This document shows, in pieces, positions 50,462-57,435 of a stretch of DNA of 64,000 nt (position 1 is its first letter; every line of letters begins with the position of its first letter). This DNA is from RI-43 sp033764725. GTDB taxonomy: Bacteria > Pseudomonadota > Alphaproteobacteria > Caulobacterales > Aquidulcibacteraceae. A model generated the notes under the pieces. That model searched no databases. It was not told where the DNA came from and saw only the letters and a program-made list of their open reading frames with translations. Position numbers and translations under genes: made by a program. The stretch covers positions 12,286 through 76,285 of the forward strand of contig JANRIR010000072.1 in the NCBI GenBank assembly GCA_033764725.1, read 5' to 3'.

Positions 50462-50546
50462 GCGCTCGTGGCGGAATTGGTAGACGCACTACCTTGAGGT
50501 GGTAGCGGGTAACACCGTGGAGGTTCGAGTCCTCTCGAGCGCACCA
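50462..50546 (+). tRNA. tRNA-Leu (anticodon GAG)
   Basis: An 85-base class II tRNA. The acceptor stem GCGCTCG/CGAGCGC pairs perfectly, followed by A and an encoded CCA. The anticodon stem CTACC/GGTAG encloses the loop TTGAGGT, giving anticodon GAG. A long variable arm (agcgggtaacaccgt region) and the T arm with GTTCGAGTC are typical of tRNA-Leu. It decodes CTC and CTT. Confidence 0.97.
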
Positions 50547-50647
50547 GCCGGCGCGTGCAGTGCGCCCGCTTCTCCAACAGGGCTTGACGGCGCCGGCGAC
50601 GCGGCGTTTCGCCTTGCTGCAGTGCACATCACGCGCGGAGGCGGCCC

Positions 50648-52036
50648 ATGGCGACGGACGAACCGACCGCCCGCGATCCCGCAGCCGCAGCGCCCTCGGA
50701 CTCGCCCGGCTTCCTCGCCCGCATCGTCGGCGCCGTAGGCGATCGCGATGCGCCGTTGCTGCGGCGGTTGCTGAAGGGCCTGGATCCGGCCGACCTCGCC
50801 GATGTGTTCGAGCATTTGCCGGGCGAGTCCCTGCGCCATGCGCTGCGCCTCGTCGGGGCGGAGCTGCCGACCGAATGGCTGGCCAATCTCGATTGGGAGC
50901 GGCGCGAGCAGGTGCTGGCGCTGCTGCCGTCGGATTATGTCAGCCGCGCGCTCAACGAACTCGACACCGACGACGCCGCCGCCGTCGCCGCCGACCTGGA
51001 GAGCGAGCGGCTTGACGAGGTGCTCGCCGCCTCGCCCGACGATGTGCGCCTTGCGGTGCAGGAGGCCTTGTCGTTCGACGAGGAGACCGCCGGGCGCCTG
51101 ATGCAGCGCGAGTATGTCGCTGCACCCGAGGGCGCCAGCGTCGGCCATGTGATCGATCGTCTGCGCGCCGACAGCGCCGAACTGCCGGATGACTTTTTCG
51201 AGGTCTATGTCGTCGATCCGCGCATGCGCCCGATCGGGGTGGTGAGCGTGTCGAAACTGTTGCGCCATGCGCGCGACACGCCGCTGGCGCAGATCATGCG
51301 CGCGCCCCAGGCGCTGATCCGGCCCGAGATGGATCAGGAAGAGGTCGCCCACACGTTCCGCAAATATCACCTCGCCTCGGCGCCGGTCGTCGACGATGCT
51401 GGAAAGCTCACCGGCATGGTCACTGTCGACGACATCGTCGACGTCATTCAGGAAGAAGGCGGCGAGGATTTGCTGCGGTTGTCGGGCGTGTCGGATGCGA
51501 GCCAGACCGATACGGTCGCGCGCTCGGTCAAGGCGCGCGCGCCGTGGATTTTGGTCAATCTCGGCACCGCGCTTGTGGCCTCCGGCGTGATCTCGACCTT
51601 TGCAGACTCGATCAACGAACTCGTGGCGCTCGCCGTGCTGATGCCCATCGTCGCCTCGATGGGCGGCAACGCCGGCACGCAGGCGCTGGCGGTCGCGGTG
51701 CGCGCGATCTCGAACCGTGAACTCACCGCCTCGAACGCGGCGCGCTATATCGGGCGCGAGGCGCTGACGGGGCTGTCGAACGGCGTGCTGTTCGCAGGCC
51801 TTCTGGCCTGTGTGGCGTGGCTCTGGTTTCAAAGCGCAGGGCTTGCCCTGGCGATCGCGCTGGCGGTGTTGATCAATTTCACCTGCGCAGGGCTTGCGGG
51901 CATTCTCGTGCCGTTGTCGCTGCGCCGCGCCGGGGCGGACCCGGCGGTGTCCTCGTCCGTGTTCGTCACCTTCGTGACCGATGTGATGGGTTTTTTGTCC
52001 TTCCTGGGCCTGGCGACGTTGATCCTTCTTCGTTAA
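50648..52036 (+). CDS. mgtE: Magnesium transporter MgtE
   Basis: A 462-residue MgtE Mg2+ channel. The cytosolic N-terminal superhelix (LRRLLKGLDPADLADVFEHL) is followed by two CBS domains (about 145-270, including REYVAAPEGASVGHVIDRLR and GMVTVDDIVDVIQEEGGED) that sense Mg2+. Five membrane helices follow, with the selectivity-pore motif PIVASMGGNAGTQALAVAVRAI. It lies about 100 bases downstream of the tRNA-Leu gene and appears monocistronic. No Mg2+-sensing leader is obvious in the short gap. Confidence 0.95.
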   Translation: MATDEPTARDPAAAAPSDSPGFLARIVGAVGDRDAPLLRRLLKGLDPADLADVFEHLPGESLRHALRLVGAELPTEWLANLDWERREQVLALLPSDYVSRALNELDTDDAAAVAADLESERLDEVLAASPDDVRLAVQEALSFDEETAGRLMQREYVAAPEGASVGHVIDRLRADSAELPDDFFEVYVVDPRMRPIGVVSVSKLLRHARDTPLAQIMRAPQALIRPEMDQEEVAHTFRKYHLASAPVVDDAGKLTGMVTVDDIVDVIQEEGGEDLLRLSGVSDASQTDTVARSVKARAPWILVNLGTALVASGVISTFADSINELVALAVLMPIVASMGGNAGTQALAVAVRAISNRELTASNAARYIGREALTGLSNGVLFAGLLACVAWLWFQSAGLALAIALAVLINFTCAGLAGILVPLSLRRAGADPAVSSSVFVTFVTDVMGFLSFLGLATLILLR

Positions 52037-52166
52037 TGCAAATTTCCCTTGGCAGGGGAGATGTGGCCCGCCGCTTGCGTGATCCGCGAATGTCGGCGCC
52101 GCGCCTGATCCCTCTTGGCACATCGGGGCGCGCGCCGTCGCATTGCGATGCGGAAGGGCGCTGGCC

Positions 52167-52856
52167 ATGGCGAATTTCACTGTCTCACCCGCCGGATTGC
52201 GGTTGATGGAACGTTTCGAAGGCTTCCGCGAAACGCCCTACGCCTTGCCCGACGGCCGCTTCGTGGTCGGCTTCGGGCATGTGAGCGCGTCGGCTGCGCC
52301 GATGACGCGCGCGCAGGCGCGCGTCGCTCTGGCCGCCGACGCCAACGCCGTGGGCGCGCGGGTGAACGAACTCTTTCCTGTGGGACTGACGCAGACGCGC
52401 TTCGACGCGCTGGTCTCGCTTGCGCACTCCATCGGCTGGGCGGCGTTTGAAGCCAGCGATGTCGTGCGGCGTCTGCAGGCCGGCGACGCGGTTGCGGCGG
52501 CGCTGGCGATGCTCGCCTGGCGCAAACGCGCCGACGAGGCCGAGGGCGAAGTGTGCGACGCGCTGGTGCGCCGCCGCATCGCCGAGCAGGCGCACTTTCT
52601 CTGCGACGACGAAGCGGAAGCGGCCCCGCCGTCGCTCGCCTTGCGGCCCGCGCTCGATCATGCCTGCGCCATTCTGGGCGCGCCGACGCACCGCGCGCCG
52701 ATCAATCCGCGCGCGCCCGCTGCGGCGGAGGCGCCGCTGCTGTTGACGCAGCGCGTCGAGGACGATGCGCCGCCGCACGCCGTCACCCTGCGCCAGCGCG
52801 TGGCGGCATGGCTGAATGCGGTCGCGCCGATGCGCGCCGCGCGCGCGGGACTCTGA
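52167..52856 (+). CDS. GH24-like lysozyme with altered active site
   Basis: A 229-residue protein whose first 110 residues resemble phage-type GH24 lysozymes: LRLMERFEGFRETPYALPDG, then VVGFGH, then LFPVGLTQTRFDALVSLAHSIG. The catalytic Glu (E18 in FEG) is present. Against the usual E-G-x5-Y-x-D-x2-G-x2-T pattern, the Asp position is Leu (the nearest Asp is D29) and the Thr position is Val. Activity is therefore uncertain or mechanistically different. There is no signal peptide. The C-terminal 100 residues are Ala/Pro-rich with no recognised domain. No holin or phage genes are nearby. Confidence 0.8.
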   Translation: MANFTVSPAGLRLMERFEGFRETPYALPDGRFVVGFGHVSASAAPMTRAQARVALAADANAVGARVNELFPVGLTQTRFDALVSLAHSIGWAAFEASDVVRRLQAGDAVAAALAMLAWRKRADEAEGEVCDALVRRRIAEQAHFLCDDEAEAAPPSLALRPALDHACAILGAPTHRAPINPRAPAAAEAPLLLTQRVEDDAPPHAVTLRQRVAAWLNAVAPMRAARAGL

Positions 52857-52901
52857 CCCGCGCAATTGCCGAACGGGCGTCGCCGGGCGTAGAGAGGGCG
52901 C

Positions 52902-54062
52902 ATGCTGCGCAACGCCCCCGACCTCGATTTCGACCTCGGCGACACCGTCGACCAGATCCGCGACCTGACGCATCGTTTCGCGCAGAGCGAAATCGCCCCG
53001 CGCGCCGATACGATCGACAAGACCAACCAGTTCCCGCGCGATCTGTGGCCCAAGCTCGGCGATCTTGGCCTGCATGGGATCACCGTGGAGGAGGAATGGG
53101 GCGGCGCGGGGCAGGGATATCTCGCGCACGTGGTGGCGATGGAGGAAGTGTCGCGGGCGTCCGCTGCGGTCGGGCTGTCCTATGGCGCGCACTCGAACCT
53201 GTGCGTCAACCAGATACGACGTTGGGCGACGCCCGAGCAGAAGCAGCGCTACCTGCCCAAGCTGATTTCCGGCGAGCATGTCGGCTCGCTGGCGATGAGC
53301 GAAGCGGGTTCGGGCTCCGACGTGGTGAGCATGAAGCTGCGCGCCGACAAGCGCGGCGATGTCTATGTGCTCAACGGCACGAAGATGTGGATCACCAACG
53401 CGCCGGAGGCCGACACGCTGGTGGTGTATGCGAAAACCGATCCCGAAGCGGGCCCCCGCGGCATCACCGCCTTCCTGATCGAGCGGGGCTTCAAGGGGTT
53501 TTCGGTGTCGCCCAAACTCGACAAGATCGGCATGCGCGGCAGCGACACGGCCGAACTTGTTTTCGACGATTGCGAAGTGCCGGCCGAGAACGTGATGGGC
53601 CCGGTCGGCGGCGGGGTTCAGGTGCTGATGAGCGGGCTCGATTATGAGCGCGCGGTGTTGGCTGCAGGCCCGCTCGGCATCATGCAGGCCGCGCTCGATA
53701 TCGTTTTGCCTTATGTGAAGGACCGCAAGCAATTCGGCAAACCGATCGGCGAGTTTCAGCTGATGCAGGCCAAGATCGCCGACATGTATGTCGCGCTGTC
53801 GACGTCACGGGCCTATGTCTACGCCGTAGCGAAAGCCTGCGACCGCGGGCTCACCACCCGCCAGGATGCGGCGGGCGCCATTCTCTACGCCTCCGAAAGC
53901 GCGGTAAAAGTCGCGCTGGAAGCGATCCAGGCGCTTGGCGGCAATGGCTACATCAACGATTACCCCACCGGCCGCCTGCTGCGCGACGCAAAGCTTTACG
54001 ACATCGGCGCCGGCACGAACGAGATCAGGCGCTACCTGATCGGGCGGGAGCTATTGGGGTGA
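52902..54062 (+). CDS. ivd: Isovaleryl-CoA dehydrogenase
   Basis: A 386-residue FAD-dependent acyl-CoA dehydrogenase for the third step of leucine degradation (isovaleryl-CoA to 3-methylcrotonyl-CoA). GLHGITVEEEWGGAGQGYL, LAMSEAGSGSDVVSM and ALGGNGYINDYPTGRLLRDA are family motifs. The catalytic base is E249 in GLDYERAVLAAGPLG, the position used by isovaleryl-CoA dehydrogenases rather than the C-terminal Glu of medium-chain enzymes. Its product is the substrate of the carboxylase whose beta subunit is encoded at 59306-60910, although the two genes are not in one operon. Confidence 0.95.
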   Translation: MLRNAPDLDFDLGDTVDQIRDLTHRFAQSEIAPRADTIDKTNQFPRDLWPKLGDLGLHGITVEEEWGGAGQGYLAHVVAMEEVSRASAAVGLSYGAHSNLCVNQIRRWATPEQKQRYLPKLISGEHVGSLAMSEAGSGSDVVSMKLRADKRGDVYVLNGTKMWITNAPEADTLVVYAKTDPEAGPRGITAFLIERGFKGFSVSPKLDKIGMRGSDTAELVFDDCEVPAENVMGPVGGGVQVLMSGLDYERAVLAAGPLGIMQAALDIVLPYVKDRKQFGKPIGEFQLMQAKIADMYVALSTSRAYVYAVAKACDRGLTTRQDAAGAILYASESAVKVALEAIQALGGNGYINDYPTGRLLRDAKLYDIGAGTNEIRRYLIGRELLG

Positions 54063-54070
54063 GTTGCCGC

Positions 54071-54101
54071 ATACATCGCGGCGATGTATGTTGCGATGTA
54101 T
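54071..54101. promoter_or_regulatory. VapB autoregulatory operator candidate
   Basis: A perfect 19-base palindrome, ATACATCGCGGCGATGTAT, spans 54071-54089. A third half-site, GCGATGTAT, at 54093-54101 overlaps the vapB ATG. Ribbon-helix-helix antitoxins bind exactly such repeated half-sites over their own promoter, so this is a probable operator through which the antitoxin-toxin complex represses its genes. Confidence 0.8.
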
Positions 54102-54384
54102 GAACCGCACGCAAATCTATCTGACCGAAGCCCAGGCCGCAGCGCTCGACGCGCGCGCTAAAGCCCTGGGCCGCACACGGTCCGACCTCATTCGCGAGGC
54201 GGTTGACGCGTGGCTCGACAAGCCGATTCCGAAAACCGGCGCAGCGCTGCTCGCCGCGCTGGAAAAAATCGGGCCGCGAAAACTCGAAGGGTTTGAGGAG
54301 ACCCGCAAGACCATGTGGCGGGACTATGAGGCGGGTTTGACGGCGAAAGTCTCGACGACGCCGGCGCGGCGAAAACGTCGTTGA
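54100..54384 (+). CDS. vapB: Ribbon-helix-helix antitoxin (VapB/CopG type)
   Basis: A 94-residue antitoxin. The N-terminus NRTQIYLTEAQAAALDARAK is a ribbon-helix-helix DNA-binding domain (beta strand TQIYL, then two helices through REAVDAWLDK). The C-terminal half, with an Arg-rich end, would wrap the PIN toxin. The ATG lies inside the third operator half-site, and its TGA overlaps the TTG start of vapC, so toxin production depends on antitoxin translation. Confidence 0.9.
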   Translation: MNRTQIYLTEAQAAALDARAKALGRTRSDLIREAVDAWLDKPIPKTGAALLAALEKIGPRKLEGFEETRKTMWRDYEAGLTAKVSTTPARRKRR

Positions 54385-54755
54385 GCAAATTGCTCGACAC
54401 TTCGATCCTTGTCGGCTTCATCCGCCGGGACGCCGTGGTGCTGAACTGGCTGCAGCGCAATGCGGCTCAAGCGTTGAGCATTCCTGCAGTGACGGTTTTT
54501 GAGCTTTCGCGCGGCGTGCAGCGAGAGTCGGATCGAAGGGATGTGCAGGCCGCGGTCGAGATGGTCTCGGTGATCAGCATGGACGCATCGATCGCCGATC
54601 GCGCTGGAGAGCTGTTTCGGCGATACGCGCCAAGCCACGGCATCGATGTGGGCGACGCCATCATCGCAGCGACGGCCCTGGTCGCAAAGTTGCCTCTGGT
54701 GACGATGAACGCCAAGCATTTTCCGATGGTGAAGCGTTTGGAGCGGCCCTTCTGA
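54381..54755 (+). CDS. vapC: PIN-domain toxin VapC
   Basis: A 124-residue PIN-domain ribonuclease. Acidic metal-binding residues are visible at D6 (LLDTSILV), E41 (FELSRGV) and D92 (DVGDAIIAATA), with N110 at the usual fourth position (VTMNAKHF). The TTG start overlaps the vapB stop. VapC toxins cleave tRNA or rRNA and arrest growth when VapB is degraded. The pair sits between ivd and arfB. Confidence 0.9.
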   Translation: MSKLLDTSILVGFIRRDAVVLNWLQRNAAQALSIPAVTVFELSRGVQRESDRRDVQAAVEMVSVISMDASIADRAGELFRRYAPSHGIDVGDAIIAATALVAKLPLVTMNAKHFPMVKRLERPF

Positions 54756-54757
54756 CC

Positions 54758-55183
54758 ATGACGCTCCTCATCACCCCGACGCTCGGCATCGACGACGCCC
54801 ATCTCGAAGAGCGTTTCATTCGCGCCTCGGGCCCCGGCGGGCAGAACGTCAACAAGCTCTCGACGGCGGTGCAGTTGCGCTTCCATGCAGCCGCGTGCGC
54901 GGCCTTGAGCGACGAGCAGCGCACGCGCCTGTACCGGCTCGCCGGCGCGCGGGCGACGCAGGACGGCGTCATCGTCATCACCGCACAGCGCTTTCGCACC
55001 CAGGAGCGCAATCGCGAGGACGCGCGCGCGCGCCTCGCCGCGTTGATCCGCGACAGCCTTTCGCCGCCGCGCCCGCGCGGAAAGACGCGCCCGCCCTTGT
55101 CCTCAAAGCGGGCGCGCACGGATGACAAGACGCGCCGCGGCGCGATCAAGGCGATGCGCAAGGCGCCGCGCGGCGAGGACTGA
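54758..55183 (+). CDS. arfB: Alternative ribosome-rescue factor ArfB
   Basis: A 141-residue codon-independent peptidyl-tRNA hydrolase that frees ribosomes stalled on broken mRNA. The catalytic GGQ is in RASGPGGQNVNKLSTAVQLR. The C-terminal tail (from about 105: PPRPRGKTRPPLSSKRARTD) is basic and disordered, as needed to enter the empty mRNA channel. It starts 2 bases after vapC, probably on the same transcript, which is interesting because VapC-type RNases create the substrates ArfB resolves. Its stop directly abuts the stop of the convergent dodecin gene. Confidence 0.92.
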   Translation: MTLLITPTLGIDDAHLEERFIRASGPGGQNVNKLSTAVQLRFHAAACAALSDEQRTRLYRLAGARATQDGVIVITAQRFRTQERNREDARARLAALIRDSLSPPRPRGKTRPPLSSKRARTDDKTRRGAIKAMRKAPRGED

Positions 55184-55393
55184 TCAATCCTTTTCGTATT
55201 TGAAGCTCACTCGAAGCTTCGTGCGATAGGCTTCGATCTTGCCCTTGTCGCTGAGCGCAAGGTCCATCTCCACCACTTCCGCGACGCGCAGTTCGCGCAA
55301 GGATGCGGATGCAGCCTCGATGGCGTTGCGCGCCGCGTCGTCCCAGCTCTTGGTGCTCGAGCCGATCAGGTCGATGACTTTATAGACGCTCAT
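55184..55393 (-). CDS. Dodecin, flavin-storage protein
   Basis: A 69-residue dodecin, which assembles into a hollow dodecamer that stores FMN or riboflavin. YKVIDLIGSSTKSWDDAARN carries the Trp that stacks on the flavin, followed by AIEAASASLRELRVAEVVEM and KIEAYRTKLRVSFKYE. The cytosolic gene is divergent from tesB over a 172-base gap. No base separates its stop codon from that of arfB. Confidence 0.95.
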   Translation of the reverse strand: MSVYKVIDLIGSSTKSWDDAARNAIEAASASLRELRVAEVVEMDLALSDKGKIEAYRTKLRVSFKYEKD

Positions 55394-55565
55394 GTGGCGT
55401 TCCCCTGGGGCGACGCCGCCGCGTGCGCCGCTTTGCGGCGGCTGTCCTTGTTATGGTCGGCGGCGCCGACGCACGCACCACACGCCCGGCCTGCCGTTTC
55501 GTCAAGGCGCTTGGCGTTCGGCGGCGGAGTGCGCTAAGCCGCCTTCGCAATTGCGAAAGAGCCCC

Positions 55566-56420
55566 ATGACAGCCCTGCAAGACCTGATCGCGCTGCTGCA
55601 GCTCGAGCCGATCGAGGTGAACCTGTTTCGCGGCCGCGCGCGCAGCGAGGATCGGCACCGGATTTTCGGCGGTCATGTCATCGCCCAGGCGCTGATGGCG
55701 GCCTACCAAACCGTCGAAGGCCGCGTCTGCCATTCGCTGCAGGCCTATTTCATCCGGCCCGGCGATCCCAAGGCGCCGGTGCTCTACGAGGTTGAACGTT
55801 CGCGCGACGGCAAAAGCTTCACCACGCGTCGCGTGATCGCCATCCAGCACGGCGAACAGATCCTCAATCTGGCGTCGTCGTTTCAGGTTCCCGAGGACGG
55901 CTACGCGCACCAGTTCGACATGCCCGCGGTCGCTGCGCCCGCCAGCGCGCTGCCCGACGCCCAGCGCTTCGCCGAGCTGGAGCGCCTCGATCCGGAGCGT
56001 TTCAAGCGCGAAACGGAGGAGGGGCGGCCACTGGAAATGCGCTGGCTGCAATCCGGCTCGATGCTGAAGCCGGAAAAACGGCCGCCCTATCAGCAGGTCT
56101 GGTTCCGCGCGCAGGGCGAAGTCAGCGACGACGCAGCGCTCAATCAGGCGCTGTTGGCGTGGGCTTCGGACTGGGCGCTTCTGGGCACCTGCATGCTGCC
56201 GCATGCGGTGAACTGGCTGCAGCCGGGCTTCCAGTCCGCCAGCCTCGATCATGTGATTTGGTTTCACCGCCCGATCCGCATCACGGATTGGCACTTGTAC
56301 GACATGGACAGCCCAAGCGCTTCCGGCGCGCGCGGCTTCAATCGCGGCGGCATCTACAACGAGCACGGCGCGCTGGTGGCGTCGGTGGCGCAGGAAGGCC
56401 TGATCCGCATGCGACGGTGA
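55566..56420 (+). CDS. tesB: Acyl-CoA thioesterase II
   Basis: A 284-residue double hot-dog thioesterase hydrolysing medium- and long-chain acyl-CoAs. Motifs are RIFGGHVIAQALMAAYQTV and VCHSLQAYFIRPGD in the first hot-dog. The second contains WASDWALLGTC and SLDHVIWFHRPIRITDWHLY, including the active-site Asp, and QEGLIRMR ends the protein. The ATG at 55566 gives the standard start. It is followed by an extragenic palindrome and terminator. Confidence 0.95.
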   Translation: MTALQDLIALLQLEPIEVNLFRGRARSEDRHRIFGGHVIAQALMAAYQTVEGRVCHSLQAYFIRPGDPKAPVLYEVERSRDGKSFTTRRVIAIQHGEQILNLASSFQVPEDGYAHQFDMPAVAAPASALPDAQRFAELERLDPERFKRETEEGRPLEMRWLQSGSMLKPEKRPPYQQVWFRAQGEVSDDAALNQALLAWASDWALLGTCMLPHAVNWLQPGFQSASLDHVIWFHRPIRITDWHLYDMDSPSASGARGFNRGGIYNEHGALVASVAQEGLIRMRR

Positions 56421-56434
56421 GGGAGGCGAGCCTC

Positions 56435-56574
56435 CCTTCTCCCCTTGTGGGAGAAGGTGGCCCGAAGGGCCGGATGAGGGGTGTCGGCGAAACCGTGTGC
56501 GCGTTTGCGCCAACACCCCTCATCCGTCTCGACGCGTTCCGCGTCGATCCACCTTCTCCCACAAGGGGAGAAGG
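56435..56574. repeat. Extragenic inverted repeat, second copy of the 40869-41010 family
   Basis: Outer 25-base arms at 56435-56459 and 56550-56574 are identical to those at 40869-41010. The inner pair ccggatgaggggtgt / acacccctcatccgt is similar, but the loop differs. It lies directly after tesB. Confidence 0.92.
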
Positions 56575-56596
56575 AGCGTCGCGCCCCAAAAACATC

Positions 56597-56628
56597 GAAA
56601 GGCCGCCGGAGCGCTCCGGCGGCCTTTC
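56597..56628. terminator. Perfect bidirectional hairpin terminator
   Basis: A 32-base perfect palindrome (from GAAAGGCCGCCGGAGC to its inverse). It has a T-rich stretch on the minus strand beyond it (complement of caaaaaca near 56587-56593) and pyrimidines on the plus side. It would end the minus-strand transcript carrying the micro-ORF, and tesB read-through. Confidence 0.88.
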
Positions 56629-56668
56629 CATTGTCGGGCCGCGTCAGCGGCTCAAGACCCGGCGCGGT

Positions 56669-56734
56669 TTAGGCGCGCGCCTCCGAGGAGACCCAGGTCG
56701 ATCGAGCGCCGCACGGCGAATGACAATGAGACAC
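56669..56734 (-). CDS. 21-codon micro-ORF with perfect Shine-Dalgarno sequence
   Basis: A GTG-initiated reading frame of 21 codons encodes a peptide starting MSHCHSPCG and ending in SSEARA. Its ribosome-binding site is the longest possible match to the 16S rRNA tail, seven bases from the start, which is unusual and argues strongly for translation. The peptide is His/Cys-rich at the front, with no membrane segment. It lies 66 bases after the hypothetical lipoprotein gene and before a perfect terminator on the same strand, so it may be a leader peptide, a metal-binding micro-protein, or the coding part of a dual-function small RNA. I recognise no family with certainty. Confidence 0.6.
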   Translation of the reverse strand: MSHCHSPCGARSTWVSSEARA

Positions 56735-56750
56735 TGGATCACCTCCTTTC
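56735..56750 (-). promoter_or_regulatory. Extended Shine-Dalgarno site of the micro-ORF
   Basis: On the minus strand this reads GAAAGGAGGTGATCCA, a complete complement of the alphaproteobacterial 16S rRNA 3' tail. Ordinary sites in this window match only four to eight bases. Read on the plus strand it equals the last bases of a 16S gene, but no other rRNA sequence is present. Confidence 0.8.
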
Positions 56751-56800
56751 GTGATGTTGAACCTGGACAAGACATAAGCGCTGCGCCGGTTACGGCAAGG

Positions 56801-57415
56801 TTAGCGCTCAGGCGTCGCTGCAGGCGCATCGGCGGGCGCCGCCTTCGCAGCCTCGATCGCGCGCTGCACGATCGCCGGCGCGCGCCCGGCAGGGGCTGCG
56901 GCCATGTCGCGGCGCGTGCGCTGCACGATCGGCAGCGCGATCGCGGCGGCGGATTCCCAATAGACGCACGTTTCAACCCCGACGCTGGACAAATGGCACG
57001 TCATCGGCGCCGCGCGCGCGCGGACGTCCTCGTACACCGCACGCTCCAACATCGCTGTCGCATCGCCTTCTGGGCTGGGCGCGTCTGGGGCCCAGGCGGG
57101 CGCGTCGGCTGTCGTCGAGGCAGCGAGCTGCGTCCATTGGCCGAGGAAGGTCTGGATCACGGCGGCGTCGACGTCGGCGCCCTGCACCGGCGCGAACCCT
57201 GCGCCGAAGGTCGGATAGAGTGGGGCGGTCCAGGACCAGACGGGGGCGCCGTCCGGCGCGCGAATGACGAGCACGCCGACGGCGTGGGCGCAGTTTGGCC
57301 CGAACGTGCGCGCCTCGACCGTGTCGGGCGCGTCGCCCCCGGTGAACGCGATTTCAGCGGAGGCGACGCGGTCGCATCCGGAGACGCTCTCGGTTTGCGG
57401 CGCGCAGGCCGCCAA
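56801..57415 (-). CDS. Hypothetical lipoprotein-like protein
   Basis: A protein of at least 204 residues from the first usable start, a TTG at 57413-57415. The codons around and before it read LIGAVALALAACAP, a near-perfect lipoprotein signal end with lipobox LAAC. The real start is thus probably upstream at a non-canonical codon, because no ATG, GTG or TTG occurs before the in-frame stop at 57524. The mature part has several cysteines (SGCDRVASAE, FGPNCAHAVG, MTCHLSSVGVETCVYWES) and ends in an Ala/Pro-rich helix. I recognise no family. It follows the patatin gene on the same strand and its signal overlaps that gene's end. Confidence 0.62.
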   Translation of the reverse strand: MAACAPQTESVSGCDRVASAEIAFTGGDAPDTVEARTFGPNCAHAVGVLVIRAPDGAPVWSWTAPLYPTFGAGFAPVQGADVDAAVIQTFLGQWTQLAASTTADAPAWAPDAPSPEGDATAMLERAVYEDVRARAAPMTCHLSSVGVETCVYWESAAAIALPIVQRTRRDMAAAPAGRAPAIVQRAIEAAKAAPADAPAATPER

Positions 57416-57435
57416 CGCCAGCGCGACGGCGCCGA

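Noticed and set aside
50462..50546. Integration site (att) at the 3' end of tRNA-Leu
   Set aside because: No integrase gene or repeated tRNA 3' fragment is visible in the following sequence.
56734..56750. Match to the 3' end of 16S rRNA on the plus strand
   Set aside because: Only 17 bases match and nothing upstream resembles 16S. The minus-strand reading as a Shine-Dalgarno site with a start codon at correct spacing explains it better.
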